In this document: in pieces, positions 1 through 8,958 of the stretch
How the letters are laid out: every line of letters starts with the position of its first letter
Numbering within the stretch: position 1 is the stretch's first letter
Assembly: GCA_016215465.1 (NCBI GenBank)
Contig: JACRJT010000009.1
Coordinates: 1-64,000 of the forward strand
DNA: 64,000 bases
Direction: 5' to 3'
DNA from: Nitrososphaerota archaeon
Lineage (GTDB): Archaea; Thermoproteota; Nitrososphaeria; Nitrososphaerales; Nitrosopumilaceae
Program-made: the position numbers and the translations under genes
Notes under the pieces: model-generated
Seen by the model: the letters and a program-made list of their open reading frames with translations, nothing else
What the model was told of the DNA's origin: nothing
Database searches by the model: none

Positions 1-2
1 AA

Positions 3-887
3 CACGATATCAGCAGGATTCGCTCAACGCCAATCCCATACGTGTACCATAATTTGGAGTATGCCAGATATGTAGGGCATGGAAGGCCAGTCACATACAA
101 AGATGTCCTAATTGCAGGATTTGACAAGATTCGAAAAGGCGAGATGCCAGAATATTACGACAAGTTTGCCCAAGTAGACAAGGCGGCAAAAGATCATATT
201 GGCCACAAAATTCTTGTGATGCACCAGGGAATATCGGAGATAAACAAGTTTGCCGGCGAGCTTAGCTCAACTGATCTTCCAAAAAACTTTACCTATTATG
301 CCATGGGGCACCTCCACGACCACACCCTAAAACAATTTTCCCACCTGTCAGGCCCGGTAGCATATCCGGGATCAACTGAAATGACAACAAGCGAGGGAAT
401 CAAGGAATCACAAAAAGGGTTTTACGAAGTAGACATTTCAGGAAACGAGGCAACCCCGAATTGGATAAGGCTGGACACAAGGCCGCAGCTATCACAAAAA
501 ACAGAATTTGACTCGCTAGAGAAAACAGTCAATGAAATTTTAGAAAAGATTTCAAAGTTTTCAAAAAAGCCAATAGTAGAGATAAAAATTTCAGGTGACA
601 ACATAGAATTAGACATGGTGCAAAATCAGATGGCCCGCCTTGCACCGCATACGCTGCACTATGTTTGGAGGCTAACCCAGAACAACGACATAAATTCATC
701 AGTGCTTTTGGACAGGCCCGCAAGCATCGATGATGAATTAATCAGGCTTGCGTCAAACTGTCTTGGCAAGACTGATCTTGCATCATTTGCAATAAAGGAG
801 CTTTTGCCGCTTTTGTCATCAAACAGAACTGACGAGGCAGGGCAGATGGTAATAGAGAGATTTGAGCAGTTCAAGAGGTCAAAATGA
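3..887 (+). CDS. mre11: Mre11 DNA double-strand-break repair nuclease (5' end outside window)
   Basis: Mre11 is the Mn-dependent exo/endonuclease subunit of the Mre11-Rad50 complex, which processes DNA ends. Visible phosphoesterase motifs are the histidine motif ILVMHQG and the GHLHDH motif, both metal ligands, followed by a strand-rich stretch ending in PGSTEMT and then the C-terminal Rad50-interacting part. The reading frame is open to the window edge. The GTG at 42 encodes an internal residue: the upstream residues DISRIRSTPIPYVY fit the family, so the N-terminal metal-binding Asp/His motifs lie outside the window. The last four bases overlap the rad50 start (ATGA), which implies translational coupling. 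Identification is firm; only the missing 5' part is uncertain. Confidence 0.95.
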   Translation, partial: HDISRIRSTPIPYVYHNLEYARYVGHGRPVTYKDVLIAGFDKIRKGEMPEYYDKFAQVDKAAKDHIGHKILVMHQGISEINKFAGELSSTDLPKNFTYYAMGHLHDHTLKQFSHLSGPVAYPGSTEMTTSEGIKESQKGFYEVDISGNEATPNWIRLDTRPQLSQKTEFDSLEKTVNEILEKISKFSKKPIVEIKISGDNIELDMVQNQMARLAPHTLHYVWRLTQNNDINSSVLLDRPASIDDELIRLASNCLGKTDLASFAIKELLPLLSSNRTDEAGQMVIERFEQFKRSK

Positions 888-2965
888 TAACATCAGTTGA
901 GCTTGGAAATTTCATTTCACACTCTGAGACAAAGATTGACTTTGAAGAAGGGGTAACTGTGTTTGTCGGGCACAATGGCGCCGGAAAGTCAAGCATCATT
1001 GATGCGATAACGTTTGCATTGTTTGGAGAGCACACAAGAAAGTCAAACAAGAGCCTGATTAGACGTGGCACAAGCCAGGCATATGCCAAGGTAAACTTCA
1101 TGCTAAATGGGAGACAGTATCAGGCCGAACGAAAAATCGACTCAAAGGGAACACTTGGTGCCCAGCTATTTGAGATAAGAGACGGCCAGGCAATGCCGAT
1201 TGCGTCAGGTGAGCGAAAGCAGTTTGGTGAGTCCATGACAGGCGAAATTGAATCCAGAATAGGCCTTGACTTTACCAAGCTCAAAGTTGCATCAATAGTC
1301 CAGCAGGGCGAGCTAAATTCCATAATCAAGGCAAAGCCAAAGGAATTCAAAGAACTGCTCAACGCCATAATTGGAATAGACAAGCTGGATATTGCAGCAG
1401 GCAATCTAAAGATAGTTCAAAAAAACTTTCGCCAGGCAATCCAGCAGAGACTAGGGTATGACGACACCCACATCGATATGTTAAACAAAGAAATCATAAC
1501 GCTAAATGACGAGATAAAATCAGCCGAGCCCCAAAAGATGCAGCTGCAGGAAAGAAAGGAACTCGAAGAATCAGAACTGCAAAAGATAAAGCAGAAAATA
1601 GAGACAGACTCTCCAAAGGAGACCATACTTGTACAAATTGAGCAGCGAAAAAGCGAGCTTGCAAGATATGCAAGAGACGCAATATTATTGATTCAAAAAA
1701 ATATTTCAGAAAAGGAAAGAAAGATCCAGGCCTGCCAGGGGTGTTTTGAATATGCAGATTCAAAGGGAATACTAGAGTCAACGCTGCAGAAAACAGAAAT
1801 TGAAATCGAGGATGCTGGAAAAAAAATCCAGGAATTATCAAAGCAGGTAGCAATTCTAAAAGAACATGAGGTCTTGGCAAAAAAACTGCAGCTCCAAGAC
1901 GGCAAGTGCCCGGTGTGCGACTCTACAGTAGATCACCTAAAGCCAATTTTCCAAATAGAGCACCTAATACAGGAGCAGAAAAATGCAGAGTCAGAAATCC
2001 GTACATTTGAGCAAAAAAAACTAGAGATGTCAAAAGAAAAAAAGGAAACCTCAGAGAAACTGCAAAAGGCAATCATTGCAAAATCCACACTTGATGCCCA
2101 CTTCATACAGAGTATGGGACAAATTGAGGCAATACGGGCAGAGGTGGAGGCGCAAAAAACCCAGATCAGGGATCCATCTACGGTAAATACAGAGGGCGGA
2201 TTGCTCCAGTTTGCATCAATTGACTCACATGCTAAAACTCTGTACGAGACAATATCAGACTTGGAAAAGCAGGTCTTTGGGTTTAACCAGAAAGAATTTG
2301 AAAAACTAAAAATCGATTTGGAGCAAAAGCGAAAAGAACTAAGCCAGATTGATCAAAAATATGGCGCAGTTACAGAGAAAATAAAAAGAGCAGACGAGCG
2401 AATCACAAAAATCAACTCCATACTATCTGAACTAGGTCTGGTCAAAAAATACCTGCTCCAAATTGACGACATTCAGACCAGCGTATATGACCGCGACGGC
2501 CCAGTTGCGACAAGCCTTCGATCATGGGCACTAATGACAATTTCCGCAAAGGCATCAGAGTATCTGGATATACTTAACACAAAAATTCACAGAGTCGATC
2601 TGTCAGAAAAGGCCCGAGACATTACAATTACGTGTTATTCAAAGAACAATCCAATTGACATAGACTCGTTGAGCGGTGGAGAGCAGGTCAGTGTCGCACT
2701 GTCATTGAGGTTAGGGATGGCACACCTGCTTGGCGCATCGAATCTAAACTTCATAATACTTGACGAGCCGACAACCCACCTTGACGGGGAGCGTAGGCGC
2801 GCCCTAGTAAGAGTGCTGTCACAGCTGTCAGACATAACAGGGGTGACAGGGCCTCTCCAGTTCATCATAATAACGCATGATGCAGAAATCTTTGAGGACT
2901 CGAGTGTTGAGAAAATATACAAATTTGAGTCAAGTGTGGACGGAACGAAAGTTGCGCTACTCTAG
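884..2965 (+). CDS. rad50: Rad50 SMC-like ATPase
   Basis: Rad50 is the ATP-driven, coiled-coil partner of Mre11 and tethers DNA ends. The 693-residue protein has Walker A GHNGAGKS (residues 29-36), a long heptad-rich coiled coil, a zinc hook CPVC at residues 342-345 in the middle of the coil, the ABC signature LSGGEQ, and Walker B FIILDEPTTHLD near the C terminus. At 693 residues it is shorter than the usual 850-1,300, so the coiled-coil arms are short, but all functional motifs are intact. It starts at ATG 884 inside the mre11 stop region. Its 3' end overlaps the convergent HEAT-repeat gene by four bases. Confidence 0.96.
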   Translation: MITSVELGNFISHSETKIDFEEGVTVFVGHNGAGKSSIIDAITFALFGEHTRKSNKSLIRRGTSQAYAKVNFMLNGRQYQAERKIDSKGTLGAQLFEIRDGQAMPIASGERKQFGESMTGEIESRIGLDFTKLKVASIVQQGELNSIIKAKPKEFKELLNAIIGIDKLDIAAGNLKIVQKNFRQAIQQRLGYDDTHIDMLNKEIITLNDEIKSAEPQKMQLQERKELEESELQKIKQKIETDSPKETILVQIEQRKSELARYARDAILLIQKNISEKERKIQACQGCFEYADSKGILESTLQKTEIEIEDAGKKIQELSKQVAILKEHEVLAKKLQLQDGKCPVCDSTVDHLKPIFQIEHLIQEQKNAESEIRTFEQKKLEMSKEKKETSEKLQKAIIAKSTLDAHFIQSMGQIEAIRAEVEAQKTQIRDPSTVNTEGGLLQFASIDSHAKTLYETISDLEKQVFGFNQKEFEKLKIDLEQKRKELSQIDQKYGAVTEKIKRADERITKINSILSELGLVKKYLLQIDDIQTSVYDRDGPVATSLRSWALMTISAKASEYLDILNTKIHRVDLSEKARDITITCYSKNNPIDIDSLSGGEQVSVALSLRLGMAHLLGASNLNFIILDEPTTHLDGERRRALVRVLSQLSDITGVTGPLQFIIITHDAEIFEDSSVEKIYKFESSVDGTKVALL

Positions 2966-3450
2966 CCACCAGTAAGCTTGGCAAATTTTTCGTTCTTGCT
3001 TAGCTTTTCCATAAACTGAATGTTAGACAGTGCAACTATGGCAGATTCTACGACTGGAACGCTTGGGTCGTTGAGTGCTTGCTCTAGTACGGGTTTTGCA
3101 TCCTTTGCACCTACCACGCCTAGCGCTATTGCGGCCTCGTGTCGCACAAACATGCTGGGGTCATTTAGTGTGGCATCTTCAAGGTGTGGGACGGCGCTTC
3201 TGTACCCCATTTGCCCCAAGGAAAATGCGGCCTCGTGTCGCACAAGCTCGTTTGGATCGTGTTTTAGCACCTTTGCAATATGCGGGATTTTGTCCTCGCC
3301 TCCAAAGTCAACTAGGATACATGTTGCCCGGGTTCGAATCACATAGTCCTCATGAGTGATCAGACTGACAAAATAATCGACGTCTTTTTTTTCATATCTA
3401 TCTTCCATTTGCGCAAAAAGGGCAAGCCTTTTTTCTGGTACTGCTTCCAT
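2962..3450 (-). CDS. HEAT-repeat protein
   Basis: A 162-residue all-helical protein made of about four HEAT (PBS-lyase-type) repeats. Recurrent units are visible, such as RHEAAFSLGQMG and RHEAAIALGVVG about 31 residues apart, each followed by an acidic helix. Such proteins are scaffolds for protein-protein contacts; no catalytic motif is present. It has no signal peptide or membrane segment. It is convergent with rad50, overlapping by four bases, and is probably transcribed separately. Start is the ATG at 3450. The partner is unknown. Confidence 0.85.
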   Translation of the reverse strand: MEAVPEKRLALFAQMEDRYEKKDVDYFVSLITHEDYVIRTRATCILVDFGGEDKIPHIAKVLKHDPNELVRHEAAFSLGQMGYRSAVPHLEDATLNDPSMFVRHEAAIALGVVGAKDAKPVLEQALNDPSVPVVESAIVALSNIQFMEKLSKNEKFAKLTGG

Positions 3451-3543
3451 TTCTGATTTTGAAATTATTTGTGTAGTATATTATCCTAGTTTTGAAAATC
3501 AAGTGTAATCGGTATATTTTTAAAATAATCAGATTGATTTTCA

Positions 3544-4209
3544 TTGTTGATAGCGCAGATAGGCCAAAAGGCACCAAACTTGGGCGTTTCAAAATGGGTC
3601 CAGGGGATGCCGACTAACTTTGATCAGGAAAAAGATCACATCATACTAGTCGAAGTGTTCCAGGTAAACTGTCCTGGCTGCTTTTTGTATGGCATTCCAG
3701 AGGCAATCAACATTTACCAAAAATATCACTCAGAGGGAGTAACGGTTCTTGGCCTTGCCACGGCATTTGAGGATTTTGACAAAAACACAGTAGAGAATCT
3801 TGAACTATTGGTAAAGACAGGCGAGACAATCGGAGAAACAAGAAAGGCACTCTCCCAGTACGGAAGAGCAGTAGATGGAAGTAAGATTCCATACAAGATT
3901 CCGTTCCCGCTTGGGATGGACCTTTTAACAAAAGAGACAGGAGTGGCAAGCAACGAAAAGATAACTGATTTTATAAAAAGCCAGCTTCCAGACTTTGACT
4001 CACAGCCAGAAGACTACAAGTCCCAAATCATACAGCGAGTCAAAGAATATTTCAAATCAAAGGAATATTCTGCGTACACGTTTGACACGTTTTCCCTGCG
4101 AGGCACGCCATCTACAATACTGGTCGATAGAAAGGGAATTTTGCGCGACGTGTCGTTTGGCCAGACAGGCCATATTGATCAAATGATCCAGGAACTGCTC
4201 AACGAGTAA
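3544..4209 (+). CDS. Thioredoxin-fold (TlpA/peroxiredoxin-like) protein
   Basis: A 221-residue cytosolic protein with a thioredoxin-like fold. After an N-terminal strand it has VEVFQVNCPGCFLYGIPE, a CxxC (CPGC) redox motif at the start of helix 1 in the TlpA/AhpC style. A cis-Pro-type RGTPSTILVDRKG follows near residue 190 and the last helix ends the protein. A roughly 90-residue insertion between the two halves is helical. Both cysteines are present, so thiol-disulfide exchange is plausible; the substrate is unknown. The start is the TTG at 3544, and a second TTG follows directly. Its end overlaps the convergent membrane-anchored gene by 11 bases. Confidence 0.82.
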   Translation: MLIAQIGQKAPNLGVSKWVQGMPTNFDQEKDHIILVEVFQVNCPGCFLYGIPEAINIYQKYHSEGVTVLGLATAFEDFDKNTVENLELLVKTGETIGETRKALSQYGRAVDGSKIPYKIPFPLGMDLLTKETGVASNEKITDFIKSQLPDFDSQPEDYKSQIIQRVKEYFKSKEYSAYTFDTFSLRGTPSTILVDRKGILRDVSFGQTGHIDQMIQELLNE

Positions 4210-4717
4210 CTGGCTTTCTTTTCTTGTATGCCATTACGCTGCCAGCTGCAATTGCTGCTATTGCAACTGTTACAAATATTGCCACCATATTCACAGATTC
4301 GCCCTGAATGATTTCAGGTTGAGGTGTTTTTAGTGTAAAGTCGCTTTTTACTTCAAGGATATGAGTTCCGTTTCCTGGAAACTCTAATGTCACAAAAGAA
4401 ATTTCAGAATTGGTCAGTATTTTAGGTGCAATCTCCTGTTCGTTTAAGAACAAATGGATTTCGCCCTTTGTTATGTTTTGAGGGATTTGCAGTTCCAAAA
4501 GATTGTTCTGCAGCCCGCTTGAGATTTGAAACACGAGGGTGTCATTGTAAAACTCCACGTTGTCTATGTTAAAGTTTGCAACTGTTTCAATCACGTATGT
4601 TTTTTCTCCGACGTCAACGTCAAACTTGGTTTTGAGTCCTGTCCTGTCAGAGAGTGGTATCGCAAACGCTGGAACTACTATAATTAGTGATAAAATCAGA
4701 AATAGAATAAATTTCAA
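4199..4717 (-). CDS. Secreted protein with C-terminal membrane anchor
   Basis: A 172-residue protein with an N-terminal signal peptide (FILFLILSLIIVVPAFA), a beta-rich extracellular domain of about 110 residues, and a C-terminal transmembrane helix (residues about 143-164) followed by the basic tail KKRKPVTR. This layout gives an outward-facing domain anchored in the cytoplasmic membrane, common among small thaumarchaeal surface proteins. No catalytic motif is visible and I do not recognise the family. It lies two bases downstream of the L15e gene on the same strand and may share its transcript. Confidence 0.75.
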   Translation of the reverse strand: MKFILFLILSLIIVVPAFAIPLSDRTGLKTKFDVDVGEKTYVIETVANFNIDNVEFYNDTLVFQISSGLQNNLLELQIPQNITKGEIHLFLNEQEIAPKILTNSEISFVTLEFPGNGTHILEVKSDFTLKTPQPEIIQGESVNMVAIFVTVAIAAIAAGSVMAYKKRKPVTR

Positions 4718-4718
4718 T

Positions 4719-5180
4719 TTAAGCTGGAATTACTCTTTTTCGTAGCTCTTTGTCTTTCGATATTCTTGGATGTGAAGGATCAGCTAGGATTACTTCGAAC
4801 CAATAATGAAATCCATCCTTGTACAAAAAGTACGAGCCAAGTAGTTTTAGATTCTTGTATTTTTGCGCGGTTCTGTTTTCTGCCACCTGCTTCATGCTAA
4901 CGTCTGCCTTTATTCGAGTTACACCCAAGTGCTTTTGTCTTCTGCCGGCAACTGGCCTTTTTCGTCTCATTCCACCAGTTCCAACACGTGCCCTAATCAC
5001 CACGATTCCTTGCTTTGCCTTGTAGCCTAGGCTTCTTGCCTTTTGGATTCGGCTTGGCTTTTCAAGTCTGGTAAATGCAGTCTGTTTTCTCCAGATTACG
5101 GCTTTTTCTCGTATTTCTGGCGAGTTTTGTTGCCACATCTTAAGCCAGGTTTTGTCTTGGGAACTAAGCATTATTCGCAC
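4719..5180 (-). CDS. rpl15e: Large ribosomal subunit protein eL15 (L15e)
   Basis: Ribosomal protein L15e of the archaeal/eukaryotic large subunit, which binds 23S rRNA. Diagnostic stretches are RLEKPSRIQKARSLGYKAKQG, VRIRARVGTGGMRRKRPVAG-like basic residues and YFLYKDGFHYWFEVILADP. The frame is open further upstream to 5240, but the family begins near the TW of SQDKTWLKMWQQ. A GGGGGTGA Shine-Dalgarno-like sequence sits a few bases before a GTG at 5180, with an ATG at 5171 three codons later. I therefore choose GTG 5180; the ATG is the alternative. It is followed directly by the membrane-anchored protein gene. Confidence 0.93.
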   Translation of the reverse strand: MRIMLSSQDKTWLKMWQQNSPEIREKAVIWRKQTAFTRLEKPSRIQKARSLGYKAKQGIVVIRARVGTGGMRRKRPVAGRRQKHLGVTRIKADVSMKQVAENRTAQKYKNLKLLGSYFLYKDGFHYWFEVILADPSHPRISKDKELRKRVIPA

Positions 5181-5271
5181 TATTTCACCCCCCTTAATAT
5201 CCGATACGGCGTTACGAGTAAAGAATTCATCCAGTTCCACAGAAGCGCGTTACAACGAATAGTAAGATAAT

Positions 5272-6078
5272 CTATCTAAGATTATCCTGATCGTTGAACC
5301 TGTTCTCGTGGTTGCGTTTCTCGAACATTCTGACGTAATTGTAGGATCCAGATAAAAAGAAAAGATAAGCCCAAAGATACAAAATATCGACAGGATGTCC
5401 AGTATGATAGCTTTCATCTAATGAGAAAAAGAAAAAGCCATAATCTGCAATCACAAAGCACAACATACCAAACAGCAAACAAGACCAAAGAAAGCTCACT
5501 CGTCCTCTAAAGAACAAAATCAATCCAATAATGATCGGTGCAAGAGAGACGGTATCTGCCACAGGATAGCTAAGACTAAGCAGAGTATCAAAGACTGAGA
5601 GATTTGATTGTTGCAGACTGGAATAATATGCCAAAAAACCAGCCGCAGTTATTGTAAGGCTGATCACGGATACGGTCAGCTTTATTGAGATTGAACTTTT
5701 GAATGGCCTTAGATAAAAAAATGTAAAAACAAAATAAATAGGATAACCAATTAGCCAAAAAAAATCTGCTGCAGACGGAAAAGGATCATCATGATAAACT
5801 AACTCAGTAATCATCCAAATTTGTTCTGCAATAAACCACAAAAAAATAAATGAAGCAAAAAAAATCCAAGCCTTACCAAAATTCCCCTTAATTCCATCTT
5901 TGACCAACAATATGGCAGATACAACGACTAGTGGAATCGTAATAGCCAAGTTCAAAAAGCTTGAAGTAAAAACCGCGTATTCTTCCCCAAAGTAGTTGGC
6001 AGCCATTATGGCAAATACCACGACAGCGAGCAAGGGAGCAAAAAATTTTTTGCCAGATGAAAACAGGCTAGTTTGCAA
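5272..6078 (-). CDS. Multi-pass membrane protein (about eight TM helices)
   Basis: A 268-residue integral membrane protein with about eight hydrophobic helices and short loops. It resembles the membrane sensor halves found in front of some signalling kinases or diguanylate cyclases: a PSAADFFWLIGYP loop, a second SYPVADTVSLAP loop and an IADYGFFFF segment recur as similar Asp-containing motifs after alternate helices. No kinase or output domain is attached. It starts one base after the response-regulator stop, so the two are co-transcribed and probably act together as a sensory membrane module with its receiver. The ligand is unknown. Confidence 0.7.
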   Translation of the reverse strand: MQTSLFSSGKKFFAPLLAVVVFAIMAANYFGEEYAVFTSSFLNLAITIPLVVVSAILLVKDGIKGNFGKAWIFFASFIFLWFIAEQIWMITELVYHDDPFPSAADFFWLIGYPIYFVFTFFYLRPFKSSISIKLTVSVISLTITAAGFLAYYSSLQQSNLSVFDTLLSLSYPVADTVSLAPIIIGLILFFRGRVSFLWSCLLFGMLCFVIADYGFFFFSLDESYHTGHPVDILYLWAYLFFLSGSYNYVRMFEKRNHENRFNDQDNLR

Positions 6079-6759
6079 TTATTGTTCCAGAATAACTAGA
6101 AAGTTAGATATTGGCTCCTGATCTTCATATGCGGCAAGTCTTTCTTTGATTGTTTTTATTACCGCAGTTGAGCCATTTCCAAATATCTCCTGAAGAATAT
6201 CTTTGAGGTATTCGGGGTGTTCAAGACAGTCAGAAAAGTAGCAGTTATACTTTGCATACAAACGGCTTCCAACCTCATTGGCGGTAGATGAACTCATTTG
6301 GAGTAGTGTCTGCGTTACTGTGAAACTCACTAGTGCCTTTTTTGCATTATCGACAGGATTAATGGCAAGATGATCTGTTTTTATCATTTTATCAAGAAGT
6401 GTTTTTAATTTTTTCACATCAAAAGGTTTGAAGATGATCTTAGTGGGCTTTAGCTTATCCAAATCGTCTTCATTTTTTGCAGTCAAATCTGCGGTAATGA
6501 TAATTACTTTGGCTTGTGGGTCTATTGCTCTAATTTCCTTCAGGCCGTAAATTCCATCATATTCAGGCATCACCAAATCCAGAAACAAAACGTCTGGTCT
6601 GTATTTTTTGTAGATTTCAACGGCTTGCTTTCCATCATGTCCTATCGAAACAACTTTGACACCAAGTAACTCCAAATGCTCTGCAAAAACCTGTACTGTG
6701 TCTTTATCATCATCAATAATGGCCGCAGTTATCAACAACTCATCATAAGAAAAAATCAC
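6079..6759 (-). CDS. Response regulator (receiver domain plus uncharacterised C-terminal domain)
   Basis: A 226-residue protein with a CheY-like receiver at residues about 10-130. The acidic pocket is IIDDDKD, the phospho-acceptor Asp lies in DVLFLDLVMPEYDG, the conserved Thr/Ser is in VIIITAD and the Lys is in IIFKPFD. The remaining 95 residues are helical and match no DNA-binding domain I know; they may mediate dimerisation or contact the adjacent membrane protein. It is the first gene of a two-gene unit with the multi-pass membrane protein. No histidine kinase lies nearby, so phosphate must come from elsewhere. The start codon is a GTG at 6759. Confidence 0.87.
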   Translation of the reverse strand: MIFSYDELLITAAIIDDDKDTVQVFAEHLELLGVKVVSIGHDGKQAVEIYKKYRPDVLFLDLVMPEYDGIYGLKEIRAIDPQAKVIIITADLTAKNEDDLDKLKPTKIIFKPFDVKKLKTLLDKMIKTDHLAINPVDNAKKALVSFTVTQTLLQMSSSTANEVGSRLYAKYNCYFSDCLEHPEYLKDILQEIFGNGSTAVIKTIKERLAAYEDQEPISNFLVILEQ

Positions 6760-6821
6760 TATAAAAAATCTCGTTCAAATCATGCAGAAATCAACACTAC
6801 TCAAGTAGAATTATCTTAAAA

Positions 6822-7829
6822 TCATTGGTTAGTCAAAAAATACAATAATGATACGGCAATACCAAAATACATAGCAATTGTCATAATATCGCTAATAATA
6901 GTCGCAATCGGACCCGAAGATGTTGCCGGATCTATTCCAAATTTCTCAAAAAGAATCGAAACGGATGTAGAAAAAAACGCCTGAGACACCATGCTTAGAA
7001 AAATTGAGAGACCAATTACAATTCCAAGGTTGAATTTCCCCCAACCAAAAAACGCGGCCGCAAAAAGTGATATTGCAAAAATAAATCCCAAAAACGAGCC
7101 AATTCTTATTTCTCGAAACATGTAACGTCTTAGGGAGAAATTTGGCTCCAATGCCAACATTCTGATCACCAGCGTTTGGGATTGAGTTCCTATAGCATCG
7201 CTAAGATAGACAATTACAGGTATAAACGAAGCAAGTATGATGTATTCATTGAGAAACGATTCAAAGTTGCTGATAATTGCGGCCGCTATCAACCCCCCAA
7301 GAAGCCCAATAAACAAAGATGGAAGACGCGCCCTTACTAATCTGGTTGCAGGCGTTTTAAGCGATTCAATCTCTTTAATTTTGTGATGTATTCCCCCAGA
7401 TCTTAAAACATCCTCTCTTACCTCATGATGGAATATTGAAAGTATAGTATTGTGCGGAATTACGCCAATGAGGCGTTTTTCATTATCTACAACAGGTATT
7501 GCCTTCAGACCATGTTTTAACGCGACATAGACAGCCCGTTCTTGATCCGAATGTTGTTTAATAGAAATAACGTCCTTGTTCATTATTTCTTCCAGTCTTG
7601 TGGTGGGTTTGGCTTGGAGAACATGTTTTAGTGAAGATACGCCAAGTAGCACGCCATTTTCATCAACAACATAAACGTAGCCTATGGTCTCAAACTCCTT
7701 TGCTCTCACATCCAAAATCTCTTCAATTTTTTCAACTGTTTGAGAAGGCAAGAACGCCAAGAACTTTTTTGTTATCTTTGTATCCACCAGATATTCATGA
7801 GAATTGTTTTCCTTTGTGTTAGATGACAC
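6822..7829 (-). CDS. CBS-domain MgtE-type divalent cation transporter
   Basis: A 335-residue transporter of the MgtE (Mg2+/Co2+) family. Residues about 15-150 hold a pair of CBS domains (GYVYVVDENGVLLGVSSLKHVL and KAIPVVDNEKRLIGVIPHNTILSIF) that sense cytosolic Mg2+ or nucleotide. Residues about 180-335 form five membrane helices, with the MgtE pore-helix sequence VYLSDAIGTQSQTL. The N-terminal acidic MgtE-N domain of bacterial homologues is absent, as in many archaeal versions. The start is a GTG at 7829. It stands alone, with a roughly 360-base gap upstream. Confidence 0.88.
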   Translation of the reverse strand: MSSNTKENNSHEYLVDTKITKKFLAFLPSQTVEKIEEILDVRAKEFETIGYVYVVDENGVLLGVSSLKHVLQAKPTTRLEEIMNKDVISIKQHSDQERAVYVALKHGLKAIPVVDNEKRLIGVIPHNTILSIFHHEVREDVLRSGGIHHKIKEIESLKTPATRLVRARLPSLFIGLLGGLIAAAIISNFESFLNEYIILASFIPVIVYLSDAIGTQSQTLVIRMLALEPNFSLRRYMFREIRIGSFLGFIFAISLFAAAFFGWGKFNLGIVIGLSIFLSMVSQAFFSTSVSILFEKFGIDPATSSGPIATIISDIMTIAMYFGIAVSLLYFLTNQ

Positions 7830-8189
7830 TACTCAAAAATGACAGTTATCTGTTAAATGCCTTATTTTATACCCCGTGCCCAAGGTTTCTAAAAAGCGCA
7901 AAATAACCAAACTTTGACCACATTTCCTCAATTGTAGTCGATCAAATTTGAACCAAGTCGGTTAATTTTGTATCGGGTTACACGGTGAAAAACGCCCAAT
8001 TTCCAATTGGTTTGCCCCTGAAATACAAAATGTCTGCGAGTGTCAGATTCTCCAAGTTTTTTTCACTCGCAGGAATTTCCTGAGAAATTCACACCTTCTT
8101 ACACCATACACATGATAAAGTTTGTGAATCTTGTTTGTTCTTTTTAGACGACTGCCAAATCATATCATAGAAAAAATACTAAAAAACAG
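7830..8189. other. Gene-free stretch with three consecutive inverted repeats
   Basis: This 360-base gap between divergent genes holds no credible reading frame. It does contain three closely spaced inverted repeats. The first is CCAATT-tcc-AATTGG near 7998-8012. The second is CTGCGAGTG at 8034-8042 with its exact complement CACTCGCAG at 8064-8072 (9 bp stem, 21 nt loop). The third is GAATTT at 8074-8079 with AAATTC about six bases later. Together they could form a structured RNA or an operator array upstream of the coiled-coil gene. I cannot tell which strand is used. Confidence 0.4.
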
Positions 8190-8870
8190 ATGGTTGAAAA
8201 GCACCTAAACAGAATTTCAAATGTAGATGAACAATCAAAGCGAGATTCAGATGAGGACTGGTCTCACACCACAGGCGTTGGCTCGAGAATCGAGGTAATC
8301 GACCCATTAGCGGTAACTGACAGGACAATTATTTTTGGAAAGGACATCATCCCCTCAACAAAGGAAGAATCAGTAAAGGAAAAAACGGGCGAGTTCAAAG
8401 ACCAAATAGGCAACACAAACCAATACCTGAAGTTTGTCAATGCCCATCTTGCAGCAAAAAAAGAAAAACTCGACATGCTCAAAGAGCGGGAAAAAAAATT
8501 CCAAGAGGAAATAGAGTCACTCAAGGGCAATAACATCAAGCCGAGATCGGAGCTCGACAAGATTAACTACAAGTACATAACAGAAAACGACACAAAGTCG
8601 CTAGTTGCCCACAGGGCATCAGAACTTGAGCAAATAAAGGAAAAACTCACACACCAGGAATCACAGGTGCAAAGAACAAAAACAGAATTGCAGCAAAAAG
8701 AAGAGCAGCTAAAACACCTACACGAAGAAATCGCGCAAAATAAGAAAAAAACGCCAGAGGATCCACTCTTAGTAATACGGGAGGAATTGGCAAAGCTTGG
8801 AATCGACGGCAATTCAGGCAAATTAGCAAACGCACTAAGCGCACTTTCGGGCATGGCATCAAAAAAATAG
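8190..8870 (+). CDS. Coiled-coil protein
   Basis: A 226-residue, strongly charged protein. The first 75 residues are a less repetitive region. Residues about 80-200 are nearly continuous heptad coiled coil rich in Lys, Glu and Gln (LHEEIAQNKKK, KEREKKFQEEIESL). A short C-terminal segment follows, LAKLGIDGNSGKLANALSALSGMASKK. There is no signal peptide or membrane helix. It could be a structural or chromosome-associated factor, but no function can be assigned. The ATG start at 8190 lies downstream of the hairpin-rich gap. It stands alone on the plus strand. Confidence 0.72.
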   Translation: MVEKHLNRISNVDEQSKRDSDEDWSHTTGVGSRIEVIDPLAVTDRTIIFGKDIIPSTKEESVKEKTGEFKDQIGNTNQYLKFVNAHLAAKKEKLDMLKEREKKFQEEIESLKGNNIKPRSELDKINYKYITENDTKSLVAHRASELEQIKEKLTHQESQVQRTKTELQQKEEQLKHLHEEIAQNKKKTPEDPLLVIREELAKLGIDGNSGKLANALSALSGMASKK

Positions 8871-8958
8871 TCACAGATCCGGACGGCTCCGCCATAATAC
8901 AGAATAAGATTGTGATTTTTTAGGAACATTTTTTTGTAGTGTAAATTTGCCCTAAAAC

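Noticed and set aside
3318-3345. Possible tRNA T-arm (CGGGTTCGAATC)
   Set aside because: It lies within the HEAT-repeat coding region and no acceptor stem, anticodon arm or D-arm can be built around it.
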